From: Candidatus Paraluminiphilus aquimaris
GTDB taxonomy: Bacteria > Pseudomonadota > Gammaproteobacteria > Pseudomonadales > Halieaceae
Direction of reading: 5' to 3'
Length of the DNA: 64,000 bases
Assembly (NCBI RefSeq): GCF_026230195.1
Contig: NZ_CP036501.1
Location: 2,604,001 to 2,668,000, forward strand
Of the stretch, positions 39,485 through 48,989 are shown piece after piece (position 1 is the stretch's first letter; each line of letters begins with the position of its first letter). The position numbers were made by a program, and so were the translations under genes. The notes below the pieces were generated by a model. It made no database searches. It was not told where the DNA came from and saw only the letters and a program-made list of their open reading frames with translations.

Positions 39485-39913
39485 TTAAACTGTCAGCGTC
39501 TGAGGCTGCTGAGCCGTGTGTGGGTGCGAAGGCCCTGAGTAAACTTTCAACTTTTTGAACATGGCACGACCCAAGGGGTTGCGTGGCAACATGCCTTTTA
39601 CCGCTCGCTGAAGAACTCGCTCAGGCGCGCGATCAATGAGCTTCTCAAAACTAAATGACTTTAAACCACCGGGGTAACCGGTGTGATGGTGATACATCTT
39701 GTCTGTCGACTTAGCGCCGGTAACGCGAATTTTCTCGCAATTTACAACCACGATATAGTCGCCCATATCCATGTGCGGCGTGTACTCAGGCTTATGCTTA
39801 CCACGCAGACGATGCGCTATCTCAACCGCCAAACGCCCAAGAGTCTTGTTTTCTGCGTCTACAACGTACCAATCGTGATGTACGTCGCTTGCTTTCGCAC
39901 TGTAAGTTTTCAT
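39485..39913 (-). CDS. rplM: Ribosomal protein L13
   Basis: Early-assembling large-subunit protein. From ATG 39911-39913 ([15 protein letters not shown]) it has 142 residues, as in E. coli; an upstream GTG would add four atypical residues. [20 protein letters not shown] and [14 protein letters not shown] are conserved. In E. coli L13 represses its own operon; I did not identify the operator here. Confidence 0.98.
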   Translation of the reverse strand: MKTYSAKASDVHHDWYVVDAENKTLGRLAVEIAHRLRGKHKPEYTPHMDMGDYIVVVNCEKIRVTGAKSTDKMYHHHTGYPGGLKSFSFEKLIDRAPERVLQRAVKGMLPRNPLGRAMFKKLKVYSGPSHPHTAQQPQTLTV

Positions 39914-39949
39914 GCAATCGCCCACTAGGCCTGATTTAAAGGAGCGCGG

Positions 39950-39978
39950 AGATTACAGTAGCGGGCTCCGGCTTTCAA
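39950..39978 (-). promoter_or_regulatory. Likely promoter of rplM-rpsI
   Basis: On the minus strand TTGAAA (39973-39978) is followed after 15 bp by TGTAAT or after 17 bp by TAATCT. It lies between the zapE stop and the rplM start. Strong ribosomal genes need a promoter here, but the exact -10 is uncertain. Confidence 0.45.
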
Positions 39979-39991
39979 TAGAAAAGCAACG

Positions 39992-41098
39992 TTAAGGTAG
40001 ATGTTCTCGGCCCAAATATTCCACAGATTGCATCTCAATCAGTCGAGACAGTGTGCGCTGGAACTCAAAACCCAGCTTCTTCCCCGAATACAGGCTTGCC
40101 ATAGGTCGCTCAGCCACCAGAGCAACTTTAATATTTCGATCATAAAACTCATCGATGAGCGTTATAAATCGACGAGCGCCATCCTCAATCTCCGGAGTAA
40201 GCTCCGGCACGTTATCGATCAGAACGGAATGAAACTCCTTTGCCAGCTGAGTGTAGTCAGCGGCTGCGCGCGGCTCGAGACAAAGCGTTTTAAAATCTGC
40301 GAGCAAGACCCCTTCCGACACCCCCAGCGTTTGTAACGTGCGATGATTAACAACAAGCGCGCTGGGTACTGGGTGCTTACCGCCGCTTAAATCCGAAAAA
40401 AGCGTCTGAAGTATCTCTGACGCTTCTTGTGACATAGACTCATGAGTCCCGACAAAATAAAGCTCTGACTGGCTCAATACTCTCAGCCGGTAATCGATAC
40501 CACTGTCGACATTGAGAACGCGCGTGTTGGCCTCTACCGCCTTAATCGCGGGAATAAAGCGCGCTCTCTGCAATCCATTTTCATACAACCCTTTGGGCGC
40601 GATGTTAGACGTTGCGACCAAGCAAATACCGCGATCAAAAAGCTTTTGCATTAGGCCTCCGAGTAACATGGCATCACCAATATCACTGACATAAAACTCA
40701 TCGAAGCACAGAACAAGGGTCTCACTGGCAATTCGATCAGCCACAATATCCAATGGATTTTTCTCGCCGGACAAATCGGTGAGATCAGCGTGAACACGCT
40801 GCATAAACCGATTGAAGTGCATTCGTGACTTCTGCTTGAAATCAAGCGCGTCATAGAATGAGTCCATCAGATACGTTTTGCCACGTCCGACGCCACCCCA
40901 CATGTAGAGACCCTGAACGGACGGCGTTGCCTTACTGTTAAACAGCTTAGCGATGAATGTTTTTTTCTCTGCTCGTCTCTGATTTAAGCGGTCAAAGACA
41001 TCTTGTAACGCATCGACCGCTTGCGCTTGGGCCTCGTCCGACACGATGACGCCAGCAGCGAGATCTGATCGGTAGCGTTCTTGGGGCGTAGGCGTCAT
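39992..41098 (-). CDS. zapE: Cell division ATPase ZapE (AFG1 family)
   Basis: Z-ring-associated P-loop ATPase needed for division under stress in E. coli. The 368 residues have Walker A GGVGRGKT (68-75), Walker B VLCFDEFYVSD (near 130), and the C-terminal RRFITLIDEFYDRNIKVAL segment of the AFG1 family. It lies just upstream of rplM as in E. coli and Pseudomonas and is divergent from zapG. Confidence 0.94.
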   Translation of the reverse strand: MTPTPQERYRSDLAAGVIVSDEAQAQAVDALQDVFDRLNQRRAEKKTFIAKLFNSKATPSVQGLYMWGGVGRGKTYLMDSFYDALDFKQKSRMHFNRFMQRVHADLTDLSGEKNPLDIVADRIASETLVLCFDEFYVSDIGDAMLLGGLMQKLFDRGICLVATSNIAPKGLYENGLQRARFIPAIKAVEANTRVLNVDSGIDYRLRVLSQSELYFVGTHESMSQEASEILQTLFSDLSGGKHPVPSALVVNHRTLQTLGVSEGVLLADFKTLCLEPRAAADYTQLAKEFHSVLIDNVPELTPEIEDGARRFITLIDEFYDRNIKVALVAERPMASLYSGKKLGFEFQRTLSRLIEMQSVEYLGREHLP

Positions 41099-41263
41099 GA
41101 AAGCATTTTCTTTGTTGGCACGAGGATAAAAGGCGCGACTCTATCGCCTGCTGATATATACGACAAGAATCGGTTTAGGATGACGACTATTTTCACTGGC
41201 TAAGCGCGCAACAACCATGCACCATTGAGGTAAAGTAAAAGTCACTTCAGATGGGGGATAGTG

Positions 41264-41722
41264 ATGGAAACGACGGCGACTACCTTGGGCTACTTTCTGT
41301 TGGTCGGATTTGCCGTGGGTTTAGCTGCGGGCTGGTGGGCGGCGACGCAACGAAAAGACAACAATGATGACGTGATCAATGAACTCCGTGATGAAGTTGA
41401 GGCCGCTAAAGCGGCGCACCGCAGTTATGAGCAATCGGTAACAAGTCATTTTGCTAACACTGCGCAATTACTTCATCGCATGCAGGACGACTATCGGTCT
41501 ATTTACACGCACATTGCCTCAGGTGCACAGGAATTGTGCGATGCCGACGTTGCGAGCCAACTTGATGATACGAAGCTGGTAGGCAGCGCCTTCGATTTGG
41601 CTGACCATCTGGTTGATCCGGCCCAACCACTGGATTACGCGCCAAAGAAAAACCCCGACGAGGCAGGCCAACTTTCGGAAGAATTTGGCCTAGAAAGAGC
41701 GTTCAAACCGAACGTCGGGTAA
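41264..41722 (+). CDS. zapG: Inner-membrane protein ZapG/YhcB (DUF1043)
   Basis: Single-pass membrane protein linked to cell division and envelope growth. The 152 residues have an N-terminal membrane segment (about 9-27, GYFLLVGFAVGLAAGWW), a helical stretch (about 33-80) with the family-typical YEQSVTSHFANTAQLLHRM, and a loose C-terminus. The ATG at 41264 follows GGGGG at six bases; a GTG immediately upstream is an alternative. Confidence 0.88.
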   Translation: METTATTLGYFLLVGFAVGLAAGWWAATQRKDNNDDVINELRDEVEAAKAAHRSYEQSVTSHFANTAQLLHRMQDDYRSIYTHIASGAQELCDADVASQLDDTKLVGSAFDLADHLVDPAQPLDYAPKKNPDEAGQLSEEFGLERAFKPNVG

Positions 41723-41782
41723 GCCACTCCGAGTAGGCGCGTTTGAGCGGCCAGTGCAGCGAGTATTGCTTCCCGCAAAACC

Positions 41783-42544
41783 TCAAGCTGGGCTGTAAAT
41801 GTCGACAAACTCGTGATCGATGCCAAACATCTCAGCGAGCCAATTGCCGACCGACTGCACGCCGAATCGCTCCGTAGCGTGGTGACCGGCCGCGATGAAG
41901 GCAATGTCGCGCTCACGGGCCACATGAATAGTTTGCTCAGACATTTCGCCTGTGATGAACAAGTCAACGCCCGCGTCGGCCGCGTCATCAATATAGCCTT
42001 GCCCGCCACCCGTACACCAAGCTACCGAGGTGATCGACTTGCGGTCATCCCCAACTGTCACAACGGATCGATCGAGGCAACGTGACAGCTGAGCTGTAAT
42101 GTCAGAAAGCGACTGGCTCTTTTCGTACTGGCCTGTGAAAACCGGGTAGCTCACGTCAGTCGCCTTTAAGCTACGCCACGAGGGCATCGCCAATGCGCGT
42201 CCCAAACCCGCATTGTTACCGAGCGTAGCGTGATTATCCAAGGGCAAATGATAGGCAAAAAGATTGACCTCCGCCTGAATCAATGCCCGTATTCGACGCC
42301 CTTTCATCCCTACCAAACAGGGATCTTCACCACGCCAAAAATACCCATGATGCACAAGCACGGCGTCGGCGTTTAGCTCGATCGCCCTATCGATGAGTGC
42401 CTGTGATGCGGTGACACCCGAGACGAGACGCGAGATAGTAGCACTGCCCTCAACTTGCAAGCCGTTTGGACAATAGTCGACAAACGCGGCGCTGTTCAGC
42501 TCGGCATCCAAAGCCTGTTTCACTTGATCTCTGTCAGCTGACAC
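41783..42544 (-). CDS. Nif3-family (YbgI-like) metal-binding protein
   Basis: Dinuclear-metal protein sometimes annotated as GTP cyclohydrolase I type 2; its role is unsettled. The 253 residues include DYCPNGLQVEG, the metal motif VHHGYFW, AYHLPLDNH, ITGEMSEQ and AAGHHATERFG, all metal-site blocks of the family. I start at GTG 42542-42544 with GAGGG seven bases upstream; TTG 42548-42550 is two codons earlier. Confidence 0.92.
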   Translation of the reverse strand: MSADRDQVKQALDAELNSAAFVDYCPNGLQVEGSATISRLVSGVTASQALIDRAIELNADAVLVHHGYFWRGEDPCLVGMKGRRIRALIQAEVNLFAYHLPLDNHATLGNNAGLGRALAMPSWRSLKATDVSYPVFTGQYEKSQSLSDITAQLSRCLDRSVVTVGDDRKSITSVAWCTGGGQGYIDDAADAGVDLFITGEMSEQTIHVARERDIAFIAAGHHATERFGVQSVGNWLAEMFGIDHEFVDIYSPA

Positions 42545-42630
42545 ACTCAAACCCTCAATCCACTGGCGTGATTCAACATTATACGCTGACTTTCATTTAC
42601 ACTAGTGAGGAAAATAAAAGGAGCTTAAGC

Positions 42631-43722
42631 GTGCGGGAGTGGTTTGCACAGTTGGTATGGCCTGCGCTCGTGGGCGTATTAGCCGCTGTCATTTTGCTTA
42701 ACTTAGAGTGGCTGGAGCTTCCAGGCGATAGGCAGGGACCCGCGTCCTACAGTGATGCCGTTGCCGTTGCGACGCCATCCGTCGTGAACATTTACACCGC
42801 AAAACTGGTTGCCGAAAAGACTCCGGTATTCAATGCCCCACTGCTTCGTCGCTACACCAACCGCGGCGAGCGTCAGCCCCGTGTCGAGCGCTCCCTAGGG
42901 TCCGGTGTGATCATGAGCCAGGACGGTCACATCATTACAAACCAACACGTAATCGACGGTGCTCAGTCGATACAAATACTTCTATCTGACGGTCGACGAG
43001 CCAGTGCTTCGGTAGTCGGCATTGACCCAGACACTGATCTCGCACTTCTCAAAACGGAGCTAACAGGACTCTCGGCTATTAAAACAGCCGACTCTGACGC
43101 GATTAAAGTCGGCGATGTCGTTATGGCAATTGGCAACCCTTTTGGTTTTGGTCACTCCGTCACGCTGGGCATCATCTCCGGACTCGAGCGTTATGGCCTC
43201 CAACTGTCTGCCTATGAAAGCTACATTCAGACCGATGCTGCCATTCACTTGGGAAACTCAGGAGGCGCCCTGATTGACTCAGAGGGACGCCTCGTGGGGA
43301 TTAACACCCTCATTTACACCGCTGCACCTGATCAGAGTAATGATTCGAGCGGAATCGGCATCAACCTGGCAACGCCAAGCAATCTCGTCAATACGGTTAT
43401 TTCAGATCTTATCGAGTACGGCGCGGTCATCCGAGGCTGGCTCGGCGTGGAAGTCGATCTGCTCCTCGGCCTCGATGATCAGGGTCGTACTACACAATCG
43501 TTGCTCGTTACTGAAACCGCGGCAGGCGGCCCAGCAGAGCGCGCGGGCATTCAAGTTGGCGACTTAATCGTAGCGCTTGATGGGGCAGACGTGAGCGATG
43601 CGCGAGAGGCCATGCAAATGATCGCCCGCCTTCGACCCGGAGATCGTGTGTTAGTTGGACTGCAGCGTCAGGATCAACGGCTTGACGTTGACGCGATCGT
43701 CGCCACGCGCCCTACTAATTAA
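42631..43722 (+). CDS. algW: AlgW/DegS-type periplasmic serine protease
   Basis: Membrane-anchored sensor protease that, in Pseudomonas and E. coli, cleaves the anti-sigma factor MucA/RseA after envelope stress. The 363 residues have a membrane anchor (about 7-28), catalytic His106 (NQHVIDG), Asp136 (DTDLALLK) and Ser210 (GNSGGAL), and one PDZ domain (about 270-355). A single PDZ separates it from DegP/DegQ. GTG 42631-42633 has AAAAGGAG seven bases upstream; longer frames overlap the Nif3 gene. Adjacent hisD is the usual algW neighbour in Pseudomonas. Confidence 0.93.
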   Translation: MREWFAQLVWPALVGVLAAVILLNLEWLELPGDRQGPASYSDAVAVATPSVVNIYTAKLVAEKTPVFNAPLLRRYTNRGERQPRVERSLGSGVIMSQDGHIITNQHVIDGAQSIQILLSDGRRASASVVGIDPDTDLALLKTELTGLSAIKTADSDAIKVGDVVMAIGNPFGFGHSVTLGIISGLERYGLQLSAYESYIQTDAAIHLGNSGGALIDSEGRLVGINTLIYTAAPDQSNDSSGIGINLATPSNLVNTVISDLIEYGAVIRGWLGVEVDLLLGLDDQGRTTQSLLVTETAAGGPAERAGIQVGDLIVALDGADVSDAREAMQMIARLRPGDRVLVGLQRQDQRLDVDAIVATRPTN

Positions 43723-43723
43723 T

Positions 43724-45034
43724 TTAGTTTGGGTCCTCTACCCGTATCCGCGCGGCCATCGCATGGGCTGCAAGCGACTCCCCATCAGCAATGGTGCCCG
43801 CCACTTCAGCCAGCGCTTTTGCCCCTTGAGAATTCACATCGATAATCGATGTCCGAGTTTGGAAGTCATAAACACCCAGTGGTGATGAGAAGCGTGCTGC
43901 ACCTGACGTAGGGAGTACGTGATTGGTACCCACGCAGTAATCACCCAATGACTCAGAGCTGTAGGCCCCCAAGAAGATGGCACCGGCATGAGTAATATGT
44001 GGAAGCAATTGATCCGCATCCCGCACAGCCAACTCCAAATGCTCAGGAGCAAATAGGTTCGATAACCGCGCCGCACGCTCAAGATCCTCGACAACGATGA
44101 GCGCGCCACGATTCTTCAACGACGCTTCAATGACTGAGCGTCTGGGCATAGTGGGTAAAAGAGCGTCAATGGCCTCCGCTACGGCATCCAGGTAGGCGTC
44201 ATTCGGTGAAATACAGACTGCCTGAGCCACTTCATCGTGTTCCGCTTGCGACATGAGATCAAGAGCAATCCACTTAGGATCAACCGAACCATCGGCGATC
44301 ACGAAAATCTCCGAGGGCCCCGCAATCATGTCGATGCCCACTTTGCCAAATACCTGTCGCTTTGCTTCCGCCACAAATCGATTGCCTGGCCCCACGATTT
44401 TATCAACGGCCTTGATGCTCTCCGTGCCATACGCGAGTGCTGCCACAGCCTGAGCGCCGCCAATGGTGACCACCCTATCGACCCCAGCCATGGAGGCGGC
44501 AGCCATCACGAGCGGATTTAACTTACCGCCCGGGGTTGGTGCCACCATCGTGACATCAGGCACACCAGCCACCTTTGCCGGGATAGCATTCATGAGAACC
44601 GACGAGGGGTAACTGGCTTTGCCGCCGGGCACATAGAGACCCGCGCTGGACATCGCGAGTATCCGCTGCCCTAGACGGCTTCCATACTCGTCCTCGATCG
44701 ACCAATCTTGAATAAGCTGCTGCTGATGGTAACGCTCAATGCGCGCAGCGGCGGTCTTGAGCGCAGATCGCTCAGCGTCACTGATTCGCTGTTCAAATTC
44801 GGATAGTCGCTGTTTATCGAAGATCAAGTCAGACATATCCGTGACGGCATGATCGTCGAGAGACTGCGTCAGCTCAATAATCGCGGCATCGCCTCGCTCT
44901 CTAATACGCCCAATAATCTCACTAACCGTGGTCACAAGCCCGGGATCAATCACCTCCATGGGCGCTTGAAGCGCTGCTATCTGCGCGTCGAAGTCGGGTG
45001 CATCGCTGCTTAGTCGGCGAATGTCAGACTTCAT
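43724..45034 (-). CDS. hisD: Histidinol dehydrogenase
   Basis: Zn-dependent NAD enzyme for the last two oxidations of histidine synthesis. The 436 residues contain [45 protein letters not shown] and [14 protein letters not shown], covering the cofactor and metal sites. Its ATG overlaps the hisG stop (ATGA). Its stop is one base from that of convergent algW, leaving no room for the hisC gene that follows in Pseudomonas. Confidence 0.97.
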   Translation of the reverse strand: MKSDIRRLSSDAPDFDAQIAALQAPMEVIDPGLVTTVSEIIGRIRERGDAAIIELTQSLDDHAVTDMSDLIFDKQRLSEFEQRISDAERSALKTAAARIERYHQQQLIQDWSIEDEYGSRLGQRILAMSSAGLYVPGGKASYPSSVLMNAIPAKVAGVPDVTMVAPTPGGKLNPLVMAAASMAGVDRVVTIGGAQAVAALAYGTESIKAVDKIVGPGNRFVAEAKRQVFGKVGIDMIAGPSEIFVIADGSVDPKWIALDLMSQAEHDEVAQAVCISPNDAYLDAVAEAIDALLPTMPRRSVIEASLKNRGALIVVEDLERAARLSNLFAPEHLELAVRDADQLLPHITHAGAIFLGAYSSESLGDYCVGTNHVLPTSGAARFSSPLGVYDFQTRTSIIDVNSQGAKALAEVAGTIADGESLAAHAMAARIRVEDPN

Positions 45035-45690
45035 TTCTCAGTCCTTCGGAGCGCAACAGCATCCGAAATAGACTCAAGCAAAGTCGAAATAATCGGGTTC
45101 CGGGTACGCATTGACGCTTTGTTCACGATGAGCCGTGACGATATATCAGCGATGTGCTCACGTGGCACCATGCCATTGGCTTTTAAGGTATTGCCCGTGT
45201 CGACGATGTCAACGATTTCATCAGCTAGCCGCATAATGGGCGCCAACTCCATGGCGCCGTAAAGCTTGATGATGTTGGGCTGCAGACCACGCAGGGAATA
45301 GTGCTCTCGAGCGACGTTGACAAACTTGGTAGCCACCCGGATTTTTGCCGCTGTTTTTTGCTGCGCGCCATCAATACCAGCGGTCATCAATCGGCAACGC
45401 GCAATCTCGAGATCCAGTATCTCGTAAAGCCCCTCGTCACCAAACTCCATCAAAATGTCTTTTCCAACAACGCCCATGTCCGCCGCACCGTGCCGAACGT
45501 AAGTCGGCACATCTGACCCACGCAACAACACGAATTTCACAGACTCGTGCGTCGTTGGGAAAATGAGCTTCCGACTGGTTGCAATGTCATCGAGAGGCAC
45601 GATTCCTGCCCCCTCAAACAAGGGCAGAGTTTCTTTGAGTATTCGGCCTTTTGTCAGGGCAATTGTGAGCGTATCCGCTTCGCTAGGCAT
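45031..45690 (-). CDS. hisG: ATP phosphoribosyltransferase, short form
   Basis: First step of histidine synthesis. The 219-residue product lacks the C-terminal regulatory domain of the ~300-residue long form, so it should need the HisZ partner, which is not in the window. [29 protein letters not shown] and the phosphoribosyl loop are present. I start at ATG 45688-45690 behind GAGGTG; the murA stop is three bases upstream. Confidence 0.96.
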   Translation of the reverse strand: MPSEADTLTIALTKGRILKETLPLFEGAGIVPLDDIATSRKLIFPTTHESVKFVLLRGSDVPTYVRHGAADMGVVGKDILMEFGDEGLYEILDLEIARCRLMTAGIDGAQQKTAAKIRVATKFVNVAREHYSLRGLQPNIIKLYGAMELAPIMRLADEIVDIVDTGNTLKANGMVPREHIADISSRLIVNKASMRTRNPIISTLLESISDAVALRRTEK

Positions 45691-45693
45691 CAA

Positions 45694-46956
45694 TCACCTC
45701 ATTTTCCGGACGATGTCAGCGCCCACTGATTGAAGTTTCTCTTCGATACGCTCGTAACCACGGTCTATGTGATAAATGCGATCTACCCGCGTCTCCCCTT
45801 GTGCAGCAAGACCTGCGATCACCAAACTGGCTGATGCTCGAAGGTCTGACGCCATAACAGGCGCTCCGCGAACCTCTTCCTGCCCCTGAATGATAACGGA
45901 ATGTCCATCGATGGCGATGTTGGCGCCCATACGCGACATTTCCTGAGCATGGATTAAACGATTCTCAAAAATTGTTTCTGTAATGCGGGCAACCCCGTCA
46001 GCAAAGAGATTAAGTGCTGTAAATTGCGCCTGCATGTCCGTTGGAAACCCCGGATAAGGCGCCGTTGTAATGTTCACGGCACGAGGCCGCTTACCGCGCA
46101 TGTCAGCTTTAATACAGGTGCCTTCCACCTGCACATCAACGCCGGCCTCACGCAGCTTATCCAGCACAAGCCCCAAGTGCTCAGCGTCTGCACCGTCAAC
46201 AGTAATACAACCCCTCGTTGCAGCGGCCGCAACGAGATAGGTCCCTGCCTCAATGCGATCTGGCATAACGGTGTACTGACACGAATGCAGGGTCGAGACG
46301 CCTTGTATTGTGAGCGTATCGCTGTCGTCACCGGAAATCACAGCACCCATAGAACGCAAAAACTTAACAAGATCGGTTATCTCTGGCTCTCGCGCTACGT
46401 TACGCAGAATCGTCTCGCCATCCGCAAGCGCAGCAGCCATCAATAGGTTCTCAGTTCCCCCAACGGTCACCGTCTCAAAGGTGAAATCACATCCGCGCAA
46501 TCCGTCTTCTGTGGTAGCAACGATATACCCGTCGCGCACGTCAATCTGCGCACCCATTGCCTCAAAGCCCTTCAAATGGAGATCGACGGGACGACTTCCA
46601 ATGGCGCAACCACCGGGGAAAGAGACTTCCGCACGCCCAAACCTTGCGAGCAAAGGACCCATCACCAAAATCGAGGCGCGCATCGTCTTCACCAATTCAT
46701 AGGGCGCTCTGCGACTGTTCAAGTGTTCAGCCGATATGCAAAGAACGCCCGACTCATCAACAGCGGCCTCAACACCCAAGGCGCCAAGCAGCTCGATCAT
46801 CGTGGTGACATCGTTAAGATGAGGAACGTTAGACACTCTCAACGTTTCAGAGGTCAGCAAGCTCGCCGCAAGAATAGGCAGTGCCGCGTTTTTTGCGCCA
46901 GAGATAGCCACCCGACCCTGCAGTGGCTTACCACCGCGAATGACAAAATAATCCAC
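45694..46956 (-). CDS. murA: UDP-N-acetylglucosamine 1-carboxyvinyltransferase
   Basis: First committed step of peptidoglycan synthesis; the fosfomycin target. The 420 residues include the N-terminal [13 protein letters not shown], the catalytic Cys117 in [17 protein letters not shown], and the C-terminal [16 protein letters not shown]. Cys at this position predicts fosfomycin sensitivity of the enzyme. It lies in the ibaG-murA-hisG-hisD order typical of Pseudomonas-like genomes. Confidence 0.98.
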   Translation of the reverse strand: MDYFVIRGGKPLQGRVAISGAKNAALPILAASLLTSETLRVSNVPHLNDVTTMIELLGALGVEAAVDESGVLCISAEHLNSRRAPYELVKTMRASILVMGPLLARFGRAEVSFPGGCAIGSRPVDLHLKGFEAMGAQIDVRDGYIVATTEDGLRGCDFTFETVTVGGTENLLMAAALADGETILRNVAREPEITDLVKFLRSMGAVISGDDSDTLTIQGVSTLHSCQYTVMPDRIEAGTYLVAAAATRGCITVDGADAEHLGLVLDKLREAGVDVQVEGTCIKADMRGKRPRAVNITTAPYPGFPTDMQAQFTALNLFADGVARITETIFENRLIHAQEMSRMGANIAIDGHSVIIQGQEEVRGAPVMASDLRASASLVIAGLAAQGETRVDRIYHIDRGYERIEEKLQSVGADIVRKMR

Positions 46957-46971
46957 GTTAGAAATTCCGCG

Positions 46972-47193
46972 TCAGGGTGTTTTCGCAATGATATTGACAG
47001 CGTGAAGCTCACCGGATCGAATGAACTCATTCAAAGGGGCGTAAACTTTTTGCTGGCGTGCCACTGGCCTAAGCCCCTCAAAGATCTCACTGACAACCGT
47101 TATCTGGCAATGTGAACCATCAAGCTGAATATCAATACTCGCCCCGGGGAATGCGCTCTCGAGCGCATGGGTAATCGTTGTCTCATTCATCAT
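46972..47193 (-). CDS. ibaG: BolA-family protein IbaG
   Basis: Acid-stress-linked BolA/YrbA-type protein that can pair with monothiol glutaredoxins. The 73 residues include the family segment GSHCQITVVSEIFEGLRPVARQ followed by QKVYAPLNEFI; His34-Cys35-type ligand residues lie in the first part. It overlaps the end of mlaC; AGAGG lies six bases before ATG 47191-47193, with another ATG directly after it. Confidence 0.9.
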   Translation of the reverse strand: MMNETTITHALESAFPGASIDIQLDGSHCQITVVSEIFEGLRPVARQQKVYAPLNEFIRSGELHAVNIIAKTP

Positions 47194-47869
47194 CGAGGTC
47201 CTCTGGTAAATTCGCCGCAACGTCCCACTCGGCTACAACGGTGCCGACATTACCCTGCGCCGCCTTCGCGGCCGACGCGAATTGATTCTGGTAAATCTGG
47301 CCCAAGTTAATGTCTTCGACAATTAAGTTACGAAGACGCCATGTGCCGTCACGCCGCTTGCCCATTTGATAGCGCACCGTGTAGGTTCGATCGCCCGAGC
47401 CGTACACCAGCTGTGTAACCGAAGCCGAGCGAGCGCTCGGGTCAATATCATCTCCATCAACGATTTCGAACTTTGACCCACTAAAGGCCAATAAGCCCTT
47501 CGCGTAAGTCCTGATCAATCCCGATTTAATGATGCCTGTAAAGGTTTCAAGCTGCTCACGGAGTGCCTTCTTACCCTCTGCGTCTAGGCGCTTGTATCGC
47601 GCATTCGACGCGTATTCACCCATCACGCCTTTGGCAAAACCCCGCCAGTCGATGGTGGCATCGAGCACCTCGCCTATTTCCCTGTAGAAACGGTCGGGAT
47701 CTTCATCGAAGTACTCGGGCGCACCATCAATAATGGTCATGATCTGGCTCGTGGTAAATTCGATGATCGGCTTAGGTGCCTTATCATTGACTTCAGCTGT
47801 GCTCGATAACGCGAGCCCCATGAGGATAAATGCGGTGAACCCTTTACCGAATAACGCCGAGATTTTCAT
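47183..47869 (-). CDS. mlaC: MlaC-like periplasmic phospholipid-binding protein
   Basis: Periplasmic shuttle of the Mla system, carrying phospholipid between MlaA at the outer membrane and the MlaFEDB ABC complex. The 228 residues have a signal peptide cleaved near STA-EV (residue 25) and the Tol_Tol_Ttg2 fold: VLDATIDWRGFAKGVMGEY, TYTVRYQMGKR and WRLRNLIVEDINLG. The other mla genes normally flank it (mlaFED upstream, mlaB downstream); here the divergent antiporter gene begins 146 bp upstream and ibaG follows. The start has AAAGGAAC upstream. Confidence 0.9.
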   Translation of the reverse strand: MKISALFGKGFTAFILMGLALSSTAEVNDKAPKPIIEFTTSQIMTIIDGAPEYFDEDPDRFYREIGEVLDATIDWRGFAKGVMGEYASNARYKRLDAEGKKALREQLETFTGIIKSGLIRTYAKGLLAFSGSKFEIVDGDDIDPSARSASVTQLVYGSGDRTYTVRYQMGKRRDGTWRLRNLIVEDINLGQIYQNQFASAAKAAQGNVGTVVAEWDVAANLPEDLDDE

Positions 47870-48015
47870 AATGTTCCTTTCTAACCCGCCTTTACCGGGA
47901 TGATCGCGCCTGTCTCAGCGTTAAGTGTCGTTCTAACGCCGACGAGATCGAGTATGATAACCGATCGCTTGGATTCCGCAGCGAGTTTTAACGATCAAGG
48001 TGTACCATTACCCAA

Positions 48016-48987
48016 ATGTTAGACATGTTTTTTATAGTTGCTGGGCTAATCGGGCTCGTTTGGAGTTCGGATAAGTTTGTTGATGGCGCCGCAGCAATCG
48101 CTAGATGGGCGGGGCTGTCGCCCTTACTCATCGGCTTGACCATCGTCTCACTCGGCACTTCGGCGCCTGAGATCGTCATCTCAATCATAGCGTCGCTCTC
48201 AGGCTCAGGTGAATTGGCCGTGGGTAATGCGCTTGGATCGAATATTGCCAATACCGGATTGGTTCTGGGCGTCACGCTGATCATTAAGTCGATGGCTGTT
48301 GAGGCCTCAGCAATCCGAAGAGAACTCCCTCAAATGATGGGCGCCACGCTACTCGCAGGTGCACTGCTCGCTGATGGCGAGCTCTCACTTTTGGACGGCA
48401 CCGTATTGCTAAGCGCGCTCACTCTATTTCTGTTTCTATTGTCTAAACGTGGACCCGGCAAGGAGACCACGGCCGTCGAGGCAGGAGCAGCATCGGCTGG
48501 GCTGGCATGGCTCAAATTTTTGGGCGGGCTCGTGCTGCTCGTCATCTCATCGCGAGTTTTGGTCATAGGCGCGGTGAATGTTGCCACCGCTTTGGGCGTA
48601 TCTGAGCTCATTGTCGGGCTGACGATTGTGGCCATCGGGACCAGCCTACCTGAGCTTGCAGCTTCCGTAGTGAGTGCCGTAAAAGGACACGCTGATATGG
48701 CGATCGGCGCCATACTGGGCAGTAATATTTTTAACCTCCTCATCGTACTCCCTATTCCAGGGCTTTTAGGTCCGCTAGCGCTAGACGCCAGCGTGTATTA
48801 CCGAGACTGGCTTTACACCGCTTTTACGGCCTCACTGCTCGCGCTTTTTATGTGGCAGGCTCAACGTAGCGCTAGCCGGCATCAAGAAGCCAGCGGTGAA
48901 CTCAGTCGTTTCGCTGGTGTCGTATTACTGGGTACGTATATAACCTATCTTGGCATTTTGATAACGGCTCCGGACCTCGCAGGGTAA
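48016..48987 (+). CDS. yrbG: Calcium/sodium antiporter (YrbG family)
   Basis: Inner-membrane cation exchanger of the CaCA superfamily. The 323 residues have about ten membrane segments in two halves, each with an alpha repeat: GLTIVSLGTSAPEIVIS (Glu52) and GLTIVAIGTSLPELAAS (Glu213), plus paired GNALGSNIANT and GAILGSNIFNL. It heads the kds-lpt operon, as in E. coli. A TATGAT at 47953-47958 may be its -10 element; the -35 is poor. Confidence 0.92.
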   Translation: MLDMFFIVAGLIGLVWSSDKFVDGAAAIARWAGLSPLLIGLTIVSLGTSAPEIVISIIASLSGSGELAVGNALGSNIANTGLVLGVTLIIKSMAVEASAIRRELPQMMGATLLAGALLADGELSLLDGTVLLSALTLFLFLLSKRGPGKETTAVEAGAASAGLAWLKFLGGLVLLVISSRVLVIGAVNVATALGVSELIVGLTIVAIGTSLPELAASVVSAVKGHADMAIGAILGSNIFNLLIVLPIPGLLGPLALDASVYYRDWLYTAFTASLLALFMWQAQRSASRHQEASGELSRFAGVVLLGTYITYLGILITAPDLAG

Positions 48988-48989
48988 CT

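Noticed and set aside
39941-39969. GGAGC...GCTCC inverted repeat upstream of rplM, considered as an L13-binding leader
   Set aside because: It overlaps the likely promoter, so it would not lie in the transcript; the 5-bp stem with a 19-base loop is weak.
41099-41263. Possible small gene between zapE and zapG
   Set aside because: No open frame with a ribosome-binding site; the 165 bp are best explained as the divergent promoter region.
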